Below are positions 31,931-42,107 of a stretch of 64,000 bases of DNA, piece after piece. The notes beneath the pieces were generated by a model. The model was not told the origin of the DNA. It saw only the letters and a program-made list of their open reading frames with translations, and ran no database searches. Each line of letters starts with the position of its first letter. Position 1 is the first letter of the stretch. Origin of the DNA: B30-G6 sp964633115 (lineage in GTDB: Bacteria; Desulfobacterota; Desulfobacteria; Desulfobacterales; B30-G6); the NCBI GenBank assembly GCA_964633115.1, contig CAZWEO010000009.1, forward strand, positions 1 to 64,000, in the 5' to 3' direction. Made by a program: the position numbers and the translations under genes.

Positions 31931-33364
31931 ATCACGTGAACTTTGATTAAGGGAGCGATCGGTCAATTTGATTCCATGCTTTTTCATCAGGCTTTGGAGA
32001 TTGGTGCGCTGTAAGCCGGTTGCTTGGGCTGCCTGGGTAACATTCCAATCGTTCCGGGTCAGGGCATTCAGGATAAAGTTTTTTTCGATTTTCAGAACCG
32101 CCTTTTGGCGGATCTCCTTTTTCAACTGTTTGAACTCTTCGTTGGTGGCGGGGATCTGTTCAGCCAGATTTTCAAGATCGTCGTCCTGACCAAATAGAGG
32201 CAGATCCTGAATACCGATTCGATCCCCTTCACACAGAATCATAGCGCGTTCGATGACATTGCGAAGTTGGCGCACATTGCCGGGCCAATCATATGCCAGC
32301 AGGCGGCTGGTGGCAATGTCATCAAGGCCTTTGACGGATTTTCCAAGAGTGGTTTCGAATTGCTTGATAAAATGATACGCAATCGGCAGAATGTCCATCT
32401 TCCGGTCCCTGAGCGGTGGCAAGATAATGGGGTAGACGAAAATACGGTAATAAAAATCTTGTCGGAAGGATCCTTCCGCAACCATGTCCTCGAGCTGAGT
32501 GTTGGTGGCGAATACGAGCCTGACGTCTACTTTTTGGAGCGAAGTGGCGCCACGCGGCAGAAACTCGCGGGTTTCCAAAAATCTGAGCAGTTTGCCCTGG
32601 ACTTCGGTACTGATATTACTGATTTCATCCAGAAAAACAGTTCCCCCATGCGACAATGTGAAAATACCGTCTTTATCTCGGTGGGCTCCGGTAAAGGCCC
32701 CTTTGGTATGGCCAAACAGCTCGCTCTCCAGCAGCTGACCCGACAAAGTGCCACAATCCACGGCAAAAAACACCTTGTCTTTGCGATTGCTATTGGCATG
32801 TACGGCTCTGGCAATTAGCTCTTTGCCTGTACCACTTTCACCGTATATCAGCACGGTGGCATCCGTGGGGGCTACCTTTTCAACCATGGAGATGACTTTT
32901 TTAATCTTAGGGCTTTTGCCGATAAGTTGATGGGATGTGACTTTGCTTCGGTGAAGCTGGCGTTGCAGCATCTTATTCTGATGCTGACTCTGGATGGCTA
33001 TCACGGCCTGTTGTACAACCGCCCGCAGTTCGTGGGGTGTAAATGGCTTGGGGAGATAGTCATAGGCCCCCATTTTCATGACCTCTACCGCCGAGGCCAC
33101 ACTGGCGTATCCTGTAATGACGATAATATGCGTATCCGGATGCAGTTCCTTGACTCTGCGCAAAAGCTCCATACCGCCCAGGTGACTCATTTTAAGGTCG
33201 GTGACAATGATTTCAAAGGGTTCTTCAGCCACGAGCTTGAGTGCATCGTACCCGTTTAAGGCATAGGTTACGTGATACCCTTGTTTGGAAAGAATTTTGA
33301 CGCAGCTTTGGCAGATATTCAGCTCATCGTCAACGACCAGAATACGCTGAGTCTCAGGCGTCAT
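31925..33364 (-). CDS. Sigma-54-dependent response regulator (REC-AAA+-Fis)
   Basis: 479 residues of NtrC architecture. The receiver is at ~5-120 (phospho-Asp in IIVTDLKMSHLGG). The AAA+ domain has Walker A GESGTGKE and the sigma-54 contact loop ELFGHTKGAFTGAH at ~150-380. The C-terminal helix-turn-helix contains NVTQAAQATGLQRTNLQSLMK. It activates sigma-54 promoters when phosphorylated. Its start overlaps the stop of the upstream kinase gene by 11 bases, so it is that kinase's cognate partner. Target genes are unknown; the neighbouring double-receiver and Hdr genes are candidates. Confidence 0.93.
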   Translation of the reverse strand: MTPETQRILVVDDELNICQSCVKILSKQGYHVTYALNGYDALKLVAEEPFEIIVTDLKMSHLGGMELLRRVKELHPDTHIIVITGYASVASAVEVMKMGAYDYLPKPFTPHELRAVVQQAVIAIQSQHQNKMLQRQLHRSKVTSHQLIGKSPKIKKVISMVEKVAPTDATVLIYGESGTGKELIARAVHANSNRKDKVFFAVDCGTLSGQLLESELFGHTKGAFTGAHRDKDGIFTLSHGGTVFLDEISNISTEVQGKLLRFLETREFLPRGATSLQKVDVRLVFATNTQLEDMVAEGSFRQDFYYRIFVYPIILPPLRDRKMDILPIAYHFIKQFETTLGKSVKGLDDIATSRLLAYDWPGNVRQLRNVIERAMILCEGDRIGIQDLPLFGQDDDLENLAEQIPATNEEFKQLKKEIRQKAVLKIEKNFILNALTRNDWNVTQAAQATGLQRTNLQSLMKKHGIKLTDRSLNQSSRDK

Positions 33365-34793
33365 GGCTTATGTCCTTTTCGAGTGGAAATTCAATCGTAA
33401 AGGTTGTGCCCTGCCTGGGCTCGCTTTCAACTTTTATGGTTGCATTGTGCTGCTCGATGATGCCGTGGGTAATGGCAAGCCCCAGGCCGCTGCCGTCATC
33501 CTTGGTAGTAAAGAAGGGATCAAATATCGTATCCAGATTTTCTCTGGCAATGCCAGGGCCATTATCGCTCACGATCACCTGGATTTTGTGGCTTGGGGGA
33601 AGGTACCGTGTGGAGACCTTCACCTCACCGCCTGGGTCGGTGGCCTCAATGGCATTCAGCACCAGGTTTATGAGCGATTGCTGGATCTGCCCCTTGTCTA
33701 TTAGAACGGGTGGTAAATCCTCGTTTAATTCTTGTTCCACCCCTACATCTTTGAAAGCGGCCTGCTTTTTAGTCAGCAGCAGACTTTCCCGAACGACGTT
33801 GTTAAGATCATGCTTTTTCTTATCTGGTTTGGTTTGTCGGGCGAAATCGAGCAGACTCGTGACAATTTTTCGGCATCGCAATGTTTCTTTGGCAATGGTT
33901 TCCAATTCTGAATACATGCTATGATCCGGCTCAATATCTTCCTGGAGCAACATGGATGTGGTCAGAATGGTGGTGAGCGGGTTGTTGATTTCATGGGCCA
34001 CACCAGCCGATAGTCTGCCAATGGAGGCCAGCTTTTCATGCTGCATCATGGCTTTTTGCACATTGATATCACCGGTGATGTCACGTGATATCTCAACGAC
34101 CCCAATTAGGTCACCCGCCTCGATGAGCGGATAGGTTGAAATAGAGTAATAAATCTCCTTGTCGTTTTTATCCAAATGGACGTGAGTTGTTTGCGATGGT
34201 AGGGTGGTATCCATGGTCTCGATCAAGGGGCAGGGATGCTTTTCGCCGGTGCAGGGAAAGGACTGACGATGGGTTATTTCATAGCAATGCTTGCCGATGA
34301 CCTCTTCGCGTTTGACACCCAGGCGATTCAGTACGGTATTGTTGACGTCGATAATGCGATAGTCATGGCCGATGACCAATACGTCTTCCTGGATCAGTTC
34401 GTTGATCATGGTCTTATACAGGGCATTGGTTTCATAAAGCTCCTGACTGGTTTTTTTCTGCTTGGCGGAGATGCGCGCAATCTCCCAGAAAAGTTGGGCG
34501 GTGCGTTCCGATATGACCCGGACGTGCAAGGCTTTTTTATCGAGGATATCGTAAATCACATCGTTATCGCCGGTAAGCTCGATGATTAGGTCGATGTCGT
34601 CCCGGGCGAACAGATCGTTATAATCATTCGTGGTGAAAAGGCCTTTTTCCCTGGCGAGTACCAAACCGGGGACATTATCATTGAGGTCTGCCACGGCAAC
34701 TACCTTGGGGTGTATTTCTTCAAATTCATGCTGATCGATGAGTTTTAACAGCTGGGCACATTTACGACCGCCGCCAACGACTGCGATTTTCAT
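33354..34793 (-). CDS. Histidine kinase with N-terminal Rossmann (NAD-binding-like) domain and PAS
   Basis: 479 residues from the ATG at 34793 (MKIAVVGGGRKCAQLL, with a GGAG site), chosen over a longer frame that adds 51 unconserved residues. Residues 1-120 have a dinucleotide-binding GGGxxx start followed by VVAVADLND and LIIELTGDNDVIYD, as in dehydrogenase-type Rossmann folds. A PAS domain with cysteines (CYEITHRQSFPC...CPL) follows. The kinase core has the H-box GVAHEINNPLTTIL and an ATPase domain. It has no membrane segment. A cytoplasmic sensor of NAD(H) or another nucleotide is inferred. It forms an overlapping pair with the sigma-54 regulator. Confidence 0.85.
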   Translation of the reverse strand: MKIAVVGGGRKCAQLLKLIDQHEFEEIHPKVVAVADLNDNVPGLVLAREKGLFTTNDYNDLFARDDIDLIIELTGDNDVIYDILDKKALHVRVISERTAQLFWEIARISAKQKKTSQELYETNALYKTMINELIQEDVLVIGHDYRIIDVNNTVLNRLGVKREEVIGKHCYEITHRQSFPCTGEKHPCPLIETMDTTLPSQTTHVHLDKNDKEIYYSISTYPLIEAGDLIGVVEISRDITGDINVQKAMMQHEKLASIGRLSAGVAHEINNPLTTILTTSMLLQEDIEPDHSMYSELETIAKETLRCRKIVTSLLDFARQTKPDKKKHDLNNVVRESLLLTKKQAAFKDVGVEQELNEDLPPVLIDKGQIQQSLINLVLNAIEATDPGGEVKVSTRYLPPSHKIQVIVSDNGPGIARENLDTIFDPFFTTKDDGSGLGLAITHGIIEQHNATIKVESEPRQGTTFTIEFPLEKDISHDA

Positions 34794-35024
34794 GGTAAGC
34801 TCCCGAATGACATTATATATATGTTGTTTAGCGTATCTAAATTTCTTATTGGTACGAATCAGAACGTTATTCTGTCGATTGGTGTAAGAGGAATCACAGC
34901 TTTTCGAAAAAAATAACGATTCGCACAGGACGCGCAATGTATCCATTGAGATATAGAGAACGCCGCCGGCTAAAGCCCTTTGTTTTTGGGGCCATCAAGC
35001 GGAACTAGCAAAAACCACGGCATC

Positions 35025-35053
35025 TTGACCTCTATGAACAGGCTCTATATACT
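35025..35053 (+). promoter_or_regulatory. Candidate sigma-70 promoter of miaA
   Basis: TTGACC and TATACT are separated by exactly 17 bases, giving a leader of about 130 bases to the miaA start. Nothing else is evident in the 395-base divergent gap 34794-35188. Confidence 0.5.
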
Positions 35054-35188
35054 ATCATTCCAAATAAATATCAAACTGCCGTAAATTCAAAACCAAGCGA
35101 AAAAAAGGTGTCAACGCCACCGATCTTGTCACTGGATATGATTTGAGTCATGTTGTTCGCGCGGCATCTAACCGGAAAGTAAGAGTGC

Positions 35189-36118
35189 ATGAAGGCGAAA
35201 ACGACCAAGCCAAAGGCGATCATTGTTTGTGGCCCCACTGGCATCGGCAAAACCACGTTGGCCATCGAGCTGGCCGCCGCTTTTCAGGGCGAAATCCTCG
35301 GTGCGGATTCCATGCAGATATATCGTCAAATGGACATCGGCACGGCCAAACCATCGCCGGACGAGCGTGCTGAAATTGTTCACCATATGGTGGACATCGT
35401 CGATCCGGATGAGCATTTCGATGCGGATACCTATGCGGGCATTGCTTTCAAGATCATCATGGCCATGCAGGAGCGTCAGGTGTTGCCCTTTGTCGTCGGG
35501 GGCACCGGATTGTATATCAAGTCGCTTGTTTATGGGTTGTTTGATGTTCCCCCAGTTGATGAAACCATACGGGCTCGATTAAACCACGAAGTGAAAAAGG
35601 GAAATGCCGAGACCCTTTTTCAAAGACTGCAGCAGGTTGACCCCTTAACGGCTGATAAATTACATCCTAATGACGTCTATCGTATCGTACGGGCACTGGA
35701 AGTATTTGAAATCACGAGTTTATCAATTTCTGAAATGCAGCGCCAACATCAATTTCAAGAGAAAAGGCTGAGTACCTTGAAACTGGGTTTAAAAATGGAA
35801 CGGCAGAAGCTTTATGATCGCATTGATCGACGCGTGGATATGATGATTTCAGATGGCTTGCTGGACGAGGTCAAAGATTTGTTAGCAACTGGTTATCAAT
35901 CCGAATTAAAATCAATGCAATCAATCGGCTACCGCCACATGCTGGATTATCTGGAAGGACGATTAAATTGGTCACAAGCTATCGAGACATTGAAACGGGA
36001 TACAAGGCGTTATGCCAAACGCCAATTCACCTGGTTTAGAGCCGATAAAGAGATTATCTGGATCGATCCGGATTTTACACCGGAAGTTAGAGAAATGGTC
36101 CGAGAATTTATTGCCTAA
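35189..36118 (+). CDS. miaA: tRNA dimethylallyltransferase
   Basis: 309 residues, normal MiaA length. The P-loop GPTGIGKTT is followed by DSMQIYRQMDIGTAKPS and GGTGLYIKSLVYG, and the late RYAKRQFTWFR motif is present. The enzyme transfers a dimethylallyl group from DMAPP to N6 of A37 in tRNAs reading UNN codons. The ATG at 35189 follows a weak purine-rich site. Transcribed divergently from the two-component pair. Confidence 0.95.
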   Translation: MKAKTTKPKAIIVCGPTGIGKTTLAIELAAAFQGEILGADSMQIYRQMDIGTAKPSPDERAEIVHHMVDIVDPDEHFDADTYAGIAFKIIMAMQERQVLPFVVGGTGLYIKSLVYGLFDVPPVDETIRARLNHEVKKGNAETLFQRLQQVDPLTADKLHPNDVYRIVRALEVFEITSLSISEMQRQHQFQEKRLSTLKLGLKMERQKLYDRIDRRVDMMISDGLLDEVKDLLATGYQSELKSMQSIGYRHMLDYLEGRLNWSQAIETLKRDTRRYAKRQFTWFRADKEIIWIDPDFTPEVREMVREFIA

Positions 36119-36245
36119 GGCATTGAAGCATATCGCCTGGCAGCCGGGGCCGTTTTTGACAAGTCAAAAAATGTGTTCATATTTTGAATATAAAGAGAGT
36201 AAGTCCGGTCGATTTGGCCGGAAACAGCGTGAAAGGAATAGAAAA

Positions 36246-36743
36246 ATGCCACATACAAGAAAACATGGAATCAGAACGCTGGCCGGGATTTTGTCTGTTT
36301 TGTTTTTGGCCTTCATGGGTGCCGGCCTGGCACTTGCCGATGGAAAAAAAGACATGGGCGGCTGGGAACTAAACAGCCCCTATAACAAGCATTACAATGC
36401 TTCAGAGATGGATCGCCTCAAAGGTCGTGTCAAGAAGGTAACCACGGTGGTGCCCATGAAAGGCATGGCGCCGGGTGTGGCACTTGTCTTTGAAGAATCC
36501 AAGGAAGATACATCCCGCGTTCATATATGTCCGCAATGGTATTTGGGACCCAAGGATATCGGTATTAAGAAGGGCGACAAACTGAAAATCAGGGGCGCCT
36601 GGGCGGAAATCGACGACGAGTTTATTTTCATGGCATCCAAGATTAAAAAAGGTGACTATTTCGAACTCAAGGTCAGATTGACCAAGAATGGCAAGCCATT
36701 TTGGACCATGAGTCCGGAGGAGCTAGCCAAAGAAACAAAATAA
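36246..36743 (+). CDS. Secreted/periplasmic protein of unknown function
   Basis: 165 residues from the ATG at 36246, which has a GGA site; the frame upstream of it overlaps miaA and is not convincing. The N-terminus is a clean Sec signal peptide (KHGIRTLAGILSVLFLAF, cleavage near ALA-DG). The mature part has KGRVKKVTTVVPM, a valine-rich strand, and a GDKLKIRGAWAEI turn, suggesting a small beta-barrel such as an OB fold. Family not recognised. It is 127 bases behind miaA and may be co-transcribed. Confidence 0.75.
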   Translation: MPHTRKHGIRTLAGILSVLFLAFMGAGLALADGKKDMGGWELNSPYNKHYNASEMDRLKGRVKKVTTVVPMKGMAPGVALVFEESKEDTSRVHICPQWYLGPKDIGIKKGDKLKIRGAWAEIDDEFIFMASKIKKGDYFELKVRLTKNGKPFWTMSPEELAKETK

Positions 36744-36773
36744 ATCCGCCATGTGCGCAAGTACATGGCAAAT

Positions 36774-37340
36774 TTACTTTATGCCTTCTTTCTCGAATAA
36801 TTCCTTTATTTCGGGTTTATTCTTTAAAATTTCTTCGCGACTTAGACCATCTAATTCGTGCGGGAAAACCAGCCATTGGTCGGTGTCGTGGATGTAATAA
36901 TCAGGAATCAGGTCGGTGGCGTTGTTTGTGGGCTTAAACCAGGGTGTGGCGATGCGGATGTCTTTGGGTAGATTGCGACGCATTTTGGCCGTCAACATGT
37001 TGAGTACGGCTTTGACACTGTTGCCGCTATCAAAGACATCATCCACGATTAAAAGGCCATCGTCGCGGTTGGCATTACGGACTAAATAGGCCAGGCCATG
37101 TACGCGAACTTCCTTGGTCTTTTTATTGATACCGTAATAGGATGAGGTCCGTATGGCAATATGGTCGGTTGTGACACCCAGGTGATCCAAAATTTCCTGC
37201 ACAGCAATACCCACCGGCGTCCCGCCGCGCCAGATCCCGATGATAAAGCTGGGACGAAATCCACTTTTGTAGATCCGCAGTCCAAGTTTGAAGGAATCGT
37301 TTAGAAGGTCCTGGGCCGTCACATAGAGTTTGTCATCCAT
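36774..37340 (-). CDS. Purine-type phosphoribosyltransferase
   Basis: 188 residues. The PRPP-binding signature LLIVDDVFDSGNSVKAV lies near residue 95, and an N-terminal GIWRGGTPVGIAVQE loop supports a type I phosphoribosyltransferase. A WLVFPHE stretch near the end resembles xanthine/hypoxanthine-guanine enzymes (Gpt/HPRT-like). It would salvage a purine base by transfer to PRPP in the cytoplasm. The exact base is not determined. It converges with the secreted-protein gene and stands alone. Confidence 0.82.
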   Translation of the reverse strand: MDDKLYVTAQDLLNDSFKLGLRIYKSGFRPSFIIGIWRGGTPVGIAVQEILDHLGVTTDHIAIRTSSYYGINKKTKEVRVHGLAYLVRNANRDDGLLIVDDVFDSGNSVKAVLNMLTAKMRRNLPKDIRIATPWFKPTNNATDLIPDYYIHDTDQWLVFPHELDGLSREEILKNKPEIKELFEKEGIK

Positions 37341-37477
37341 TTTTATACTCTGCTTTTGTTGAATTATAATAGGTCAACAGGCGGGAATATAGTGATTGAT
37401 GTTTAGAAAGTCAAATACCTAAATTGGTCGTTTTCTGACAATGATACTACTCAATAAGCTAATTAAGAAGATCTCCT

Positions 37478-37580
37478 ATGAACGTTGTACTTGCTGATGG
37501 TGGTTGCCCCTGGACAGCGCTAGTGTGGAACAGGATATTGAACTTTTGCAATTTTTATGGGAGACCTCGTTTTTGATAGC
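37478..37580 (+). pseudogene. Remnant of a Fic-family gene
   Basis: In the 450-base gap, MNVVLADGGCPWT followed in another frame by ASVEQDIELLQFLWET matches the C-terminal end of Fic/DOC proteins, where ...GGYPWTVI... and ...ASVxxDIxPFxxFL... are separated by ~15 residues. The middle is deleted and the frame shifted, so it is a relic. The rest of the gap 37341-37789 is AT-rich and holds nothing recognisable. Confidence 0.5.
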
Positions 37581-37789
37581 CTGGAACGTGCTAATTTGAT
37601 AAGTACAACCAATAATAGGCAACAATCAGCTTTTGGCAGATTTCCATGAACACCATAGCAATGGTTCTCAACTCATGAATTCCAATTATATATAGCATTT
37701 GCTGATATTGCCAATATCGTGTATTAGGCAAGAATCATTAAACTTGTGGCAATCTATGCCACCCCCATTTTGAATAGGGTATTCTTTCA

Positions 37790-40528
37790 ATGATAAATAA
37801 ACCAACCTACGTAGAGTTAGAGAAAAAGATTCAGGAATTAGAACAGGCAGAGGAGGCACATAAACAAAGCGAGGAGCGATATCGATCTTTGGTTGAAAAT
37901 ACCACAGATGGATATTTTATATGTGAGATCCCATCAGGGAAATTCCTTTTCCTTAACAGGAGAGCTTGCAACTTTTTTGGGTATACGATGGAAGAAGGTT
38001 TAAAATTGACAGTCTGGGAAGTCATTTCCCCAGAGGATCACGAAAGAATACTAATGCGTATTCAAGCAAGGTTAGAAGGAAAACCATTAGGATCGGAACT
38101 TAATGAATACACGGCTATAAATAAGGACGGATCAAAGTTCCTTGCTGAGGTCTCCACATCATTGGTCACCCACCGGGGTGCGCCCGTTGTTCAAGGCATT
38201 ATCAGGGATATTTCTGAGCGCAAGCAGGTGGAAGAAAGTATAAAGGCAAGCGAAGAACGGTTTAGAAATATTGTAAATGCATCCCCGATGGGCATTCATA
38301 TGTACGAACTCCAAGAAGAAAACCGACTTGTGTTTGTAGGTGCTAATAAAGCTTCTAACCAAATATTGGGAGTGGGACAGGAGCAATTCATAGGGAAAAC
38401 AATTGAAGATGCCTTTCCAGGTCTGGTTGATACAGAGATTCCGGGTCGATATCGTGAAGCCGCTAAAGAAGGGAAAATCTGGCGCACTGAACAGATTAAT
38501 TATGAAGAAGGAAAACTCAGCGGTGCCTTTGAAGTTGTTGCATTTCAAACCGAACCAAACAAAATGGCCGCTCTTTTCAATGAAACAACTGCACGCAAAC
38601 AAGCAGAAGAGGCCTTACGTCTGAGCGAGGAACGTTATCGGAAATTTATAGAAAATGCTCCGGTTGCCATGTACACTGTTAATATAAATGGAGAGTTTAC
38701 ATATGGTAATAAAAAATTACTTGAAATGACTGGATACAAAATAGAAGATTGGCTCAACAAATCTTTCCATCCAGTTGTCCACCCCGAAGACCTCGAATTC
38801 GTAATAAATAAAGTTCAGGACAGAATTGAAGGTAAAGGAACGACCGATCCCTATGAGATTAGAATATTTGACTCTTCCAGAAAGATTATTTGGGTAAAAA
38901 TTAACTCAGAATCAATTTATGAAACAGATGAACGAGGAGATAAAAAGCTTGTTGGGATGCAGTCTTTTGTAGAAGATGTCTCTGATCGCAGGCGAGCGGA
39001 GGAGGCGCTGCGTGAAAGTGAGGAGAAATATCGGAACATACTTAAAAATATTGACGATGGTTATTTTGAAGTGGATATTGCCGGAAATTTCACATTTTTT
39101 AATGATTCAATGTGTAAGATACTTGGGTATCCCAAAAATGAATTGATGGGGATGAATAATCGGGAATATATGGATGAAGAAAATGCTAAAAAGATTTTTA
39201 AAGCGTTTAACAATGTATTTCGATCGGGCATATCTACGAAAGCCCTTGACTGGAGGCTTAACAGAAAAGATGGAACAGAAAGTTTTGTTGAAACAGTCGT
39301 ATCTCTAATAAAAGACCAAAATGGCAAAGAAATTGGATTCAGAGGTGTTGCCAGAGATGTTACTGAGCGTAAGCAACTTGAAAATCAACTCCAGCAGGCC
39401 ATGAGGATGGAATCTGTCGGCACGCTCGCTGGTGGCATTGCCCACGATTTTAACAATCTGCTCATGGGTATCCAAGGACGTACATCTTTGGCCCTAATCG
39501 ATAAGGATCCTTCCCACCCTGATTTTGAACATCTAAAAGGAATAGAGGATTATGTAGTAAGTGCGGTGGATCTCACAAAACAACTCTTAGGTTTTGCCCG
39601 AGGAGGAAAATACGAGGTCAAAACGACTGACATTAATGAGATAATCAAGAAGACATCACGGATGTTTGGCAGAACAAAAAAAGAGATCAAAATTCATACA
39701 AAGCATCAAAAAGCTATATGGGCTGTAGAAACAGATCAAGGTCAGATTGAACAGGTTTTGATGAATCTTTATGTAAATGCCTGGCAGGCCATGCCGGACG
39801 GTGGAGATCTCTACATACAGACCAAGAATGTCTAACTTGACGAGAATAATGTCAAAGCATTTGAGACAATAAGCGGCCATTACGTGAAAATTTCTGTGAC
39901 TGACACCGGAATCGGTATGGATGAGACCACCCAGCGAAGAATATTTGAACCATTTTTCACCACTAAAGAGATGGGCAGAGGAACCGGTTTGGGCCTTGCT
40001 TCTACGTATGGCATCATCAAGAACCATGGAGGCTTCATCAACGTTTGCAGTGAAATAGGCAAGGGAACCACTTTCAATATTTATTTACCTTCATCGAAAA
40101 ATATGCTGGTAGAAGAAAAACAGCCGAGAGGGGCTGTCGAAAAAGGTGAAGGGACCATACTTCTTGTTGACGATGAAGAGACCATCATCGATGTGTGTGG
40201 ACAGTTGTTGAAACGGATCGGATACAAGGTAATGACAGCTAAAAGTTGTAAAGAGGCCTTGGAAGTCTATGAGAGGAACATGAGTGAAATTGATATGGTA
40301 ATTGTTGATATGATCATGCCCGAAATAAGCGGCGGAGAGACCTATGATCGATTGAAAGAAATTAACTCCGACCTAAAGATCCTTCTCTCCAGCGGTTACA
40401 GCATCGATGGACAAGCCCAAGAGATATTAGATCGCGGCTGCAATGGTTTTATTCAGAAACCGTTCAGTATGAAAGACATTTCAATAAAAATAAGTGAGAT
40501 TTTGGATAGAGATAAGCCGATTGAATGA
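37790..40528 (+). pseudogene. Multi-PAS hybrid histidine kinase interrupted by a stop codon
   Basis: Read through, this is a 912-residue kinase: four PAS repeats, each ending in a DISERKQ-like motif, then H-box GGIAHDFNNLLMGIQGRTSL, ATPase domain and a receiver (phospho-Asp in MVIVDMIMPEISGG). A TAA at 39833-39835 splits it between the ATPase N box and G box. The same frame resumes at once with LDENNVKAFETISGHYVKI, and relatives typically have tyrosine at the stop. The 681-residue first part lacks the G box, so it should be inactive. The region is visibly AT-rich compared with neighbours. A sequencing error or recent nonsense mutation would both explain it. Confidence 0.8.
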
Positions 40529-40773
40529 TTTTTTGATTCATGAATTTCATAAATGCCGTGAATATCAACAATACCGGTAGTAACCATTACTGAAAAAGAA
40601 TTAAGTTCACTCTACAACATCTTGCGGTTTCAGTTTCTACGTCGAAATCTGACTTATCTCCAACATCTATTTGCTCGGACTGAACTGCATGTATCCGTCG
40701 ATATCGCAAAACAGCCAATACCTCTGCTATGAGAATAGTTTTAAAAACAAATCATTCGACTCGTAACACGACT

Positions 40774-41907
40774 TCATCCTGATAGCGGGATTTTTATGGT
40801 GAACCGCGAGCCCTTGCCCAATACCGAGTCCACGTTAATGGAACCGCCATGCTGAGCGATAATCTTGTTGGACAGAAATAAGCCCAACCCTGTTCCTTCG
40901 CGCCCCTTGGATGAGTAAAAAAGCGAGAACAGCTTGTCACGGGTTTCCATCTCCATACCCACCCCATTGTCACTGATAATAAAATAGAGATAAGCATCGT
41001 CGTTGTGAACGGTAAATTCGATGGTAGGATCTTGATGCACTTTAGCGCGCAGGCATGCATCGATGGCATTTTCCAGGATATTGATGAGTGCGGAGTGGAC
41101 AAATCCTGAATCGATTTCTATGGTTTCAACATTCAGATCGAAATGGTTTCTAAGCTGAATGTTGTGAGTCTTGATCTTGGGTTCCACCACGCATATGACC
41201 TCGGAAGCAAAAGCGTGTATATTGACACGGTCGCGTCTTAGATTACGTTCTTTGGCGTAGAAGAGAATATCGCTGACCATGCGACGAATCCGTTCCACCA
41301 TCAGTTTCAGTATGTCGCCGCCCTCTTTGATCTTATCCAAATTATCCTTTTTGAGACCTGCATCCAGCAGATAAAGACCACCATCCAGGCCGGTGAGTAG
41401 TCCCTTGATGCCGTGTGAAATCGATCCCACCATGAGGCCCAGGTCCGATAAGTTGTCTTGCAGCTCAGTTTTCTCGCGGATGAGTTTTTCGAGGTTTTGG
41501 GTGTACTCCTGGAGTTTCTGGCGGGTGATGATCTTTTCTTCAGTTCGCTTCAGAGAGATTTCCAGTGCGTCCACATTGATGGGTTTGGTGATGAAATCCG
41601 TCGCACGATGTTTGAGGCTCTTGATCGCCAGATCCATATCGCCGTGACCGCTTATCATGATCACTTCGGTTTCAGGGCTTTTTCGCTTTATGCGTTGCAG
41701 TAATTCAATACCATCCATAACCGGCATTTTGATGTCGGTCATAACAATTGGGGGGCGCTCCAGGGTGAAGGTCTGCCAGGCAGATTTGCCATTTTCGGCC
41801 GTTAAGATATGATAGCCCAAGTCCACCAGGGCCATGCTGAGAACTTCGCGGATATCTTCTTCATCATCCACTAGGAGTATCTTTTTCATGTTGTCAGAAG
41901 TTTTCAT
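40774..41907 (-). CDS. Receiver-histidine kinase (REC-HisKA-HATPase)
   Basis: 377 residues from the ATG at 41907, which has an AGGAG site eight bases upstream. The N-terminal receiver carries phospho-Asp in IVMTDIKMPVMDG. A coiled-coil linker (TRQKLQEYTQNLEKLIREKTELQDNL, shown in part by position ~140-165) leads to a kinase domain whose H-box region, SISHGIKGLLTGLDGG, is atypical. The ATPase part has DNGVGMEMETRDKLF and GTGLGLFLSNKII. Reversed order (receiver first) suggests it relays a signal from another kinase, possibly the heme kinase encoded 200 bases upstream. Last gene of the second Hdr operon. Confidence 0.85.
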   Translation of the reverse strand: MKTSDNMKKILLVDDEEDIREVLSMALVDLGYHILTAENGKSAWQTFTLERPPIVMTDIKMPVMDGIELLQRIKRKSPETEVIMISGHGDMDLAIKSLKHRATDFITKPINVDALEISLKRTEEKIITRQKLQEYTQNLEKLIREKTELQDNLSDLGLMVGSISHGIKGLLTGLDGGLYLLDAGLKKDNLDKIKEGGDILKLMVERIRRMVSDILFYAKERNLRRDRVNIHAFASEVICVVEPKIKTHNIQLRNHFDLNVETIEIDSGFVHSALINILENAIDACLRAKVHQDPTIEFTVHNDDAYLYFIISDNGVGMEMETRDKLFSLFYSSKGREGTGLGLFLSNKIIAQHGGSINVDSVLGKGSRFTIKIPLSG

Positions 41908-42107
41908 GTTTGACTCCTGAACCAAGCTATGTCCTTGCAATATATGCTAGAAGGCTAGGATGCTGGGATGCTATAAGGCAGCTCACAGTTGCATGCGGCA
42001 AACTACTAGATGCATAAACTTATCGCTCAGTGTTTAATTCTTCCCTGTGCTGACAGCAATTAGCCCCCCCTTGAACCCTCGAATCCTGGACCCCTTGAAC
42101 CCGGATC

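Noticed and set aside
39833..39835. Recoded stop codon in the multi-PAS kinase
   Set aside because: It is TAA, for which no bacterial recoding of this type is known, at a position usually tyrosine; nonsense mutation or sequence error is simpler.
42060..42105. Repeat-like CTTGAACCC runs downstream of the heme kinase
   Set aside because: Too short and only two imperfect copies; not clear enough to list as a repeat element.
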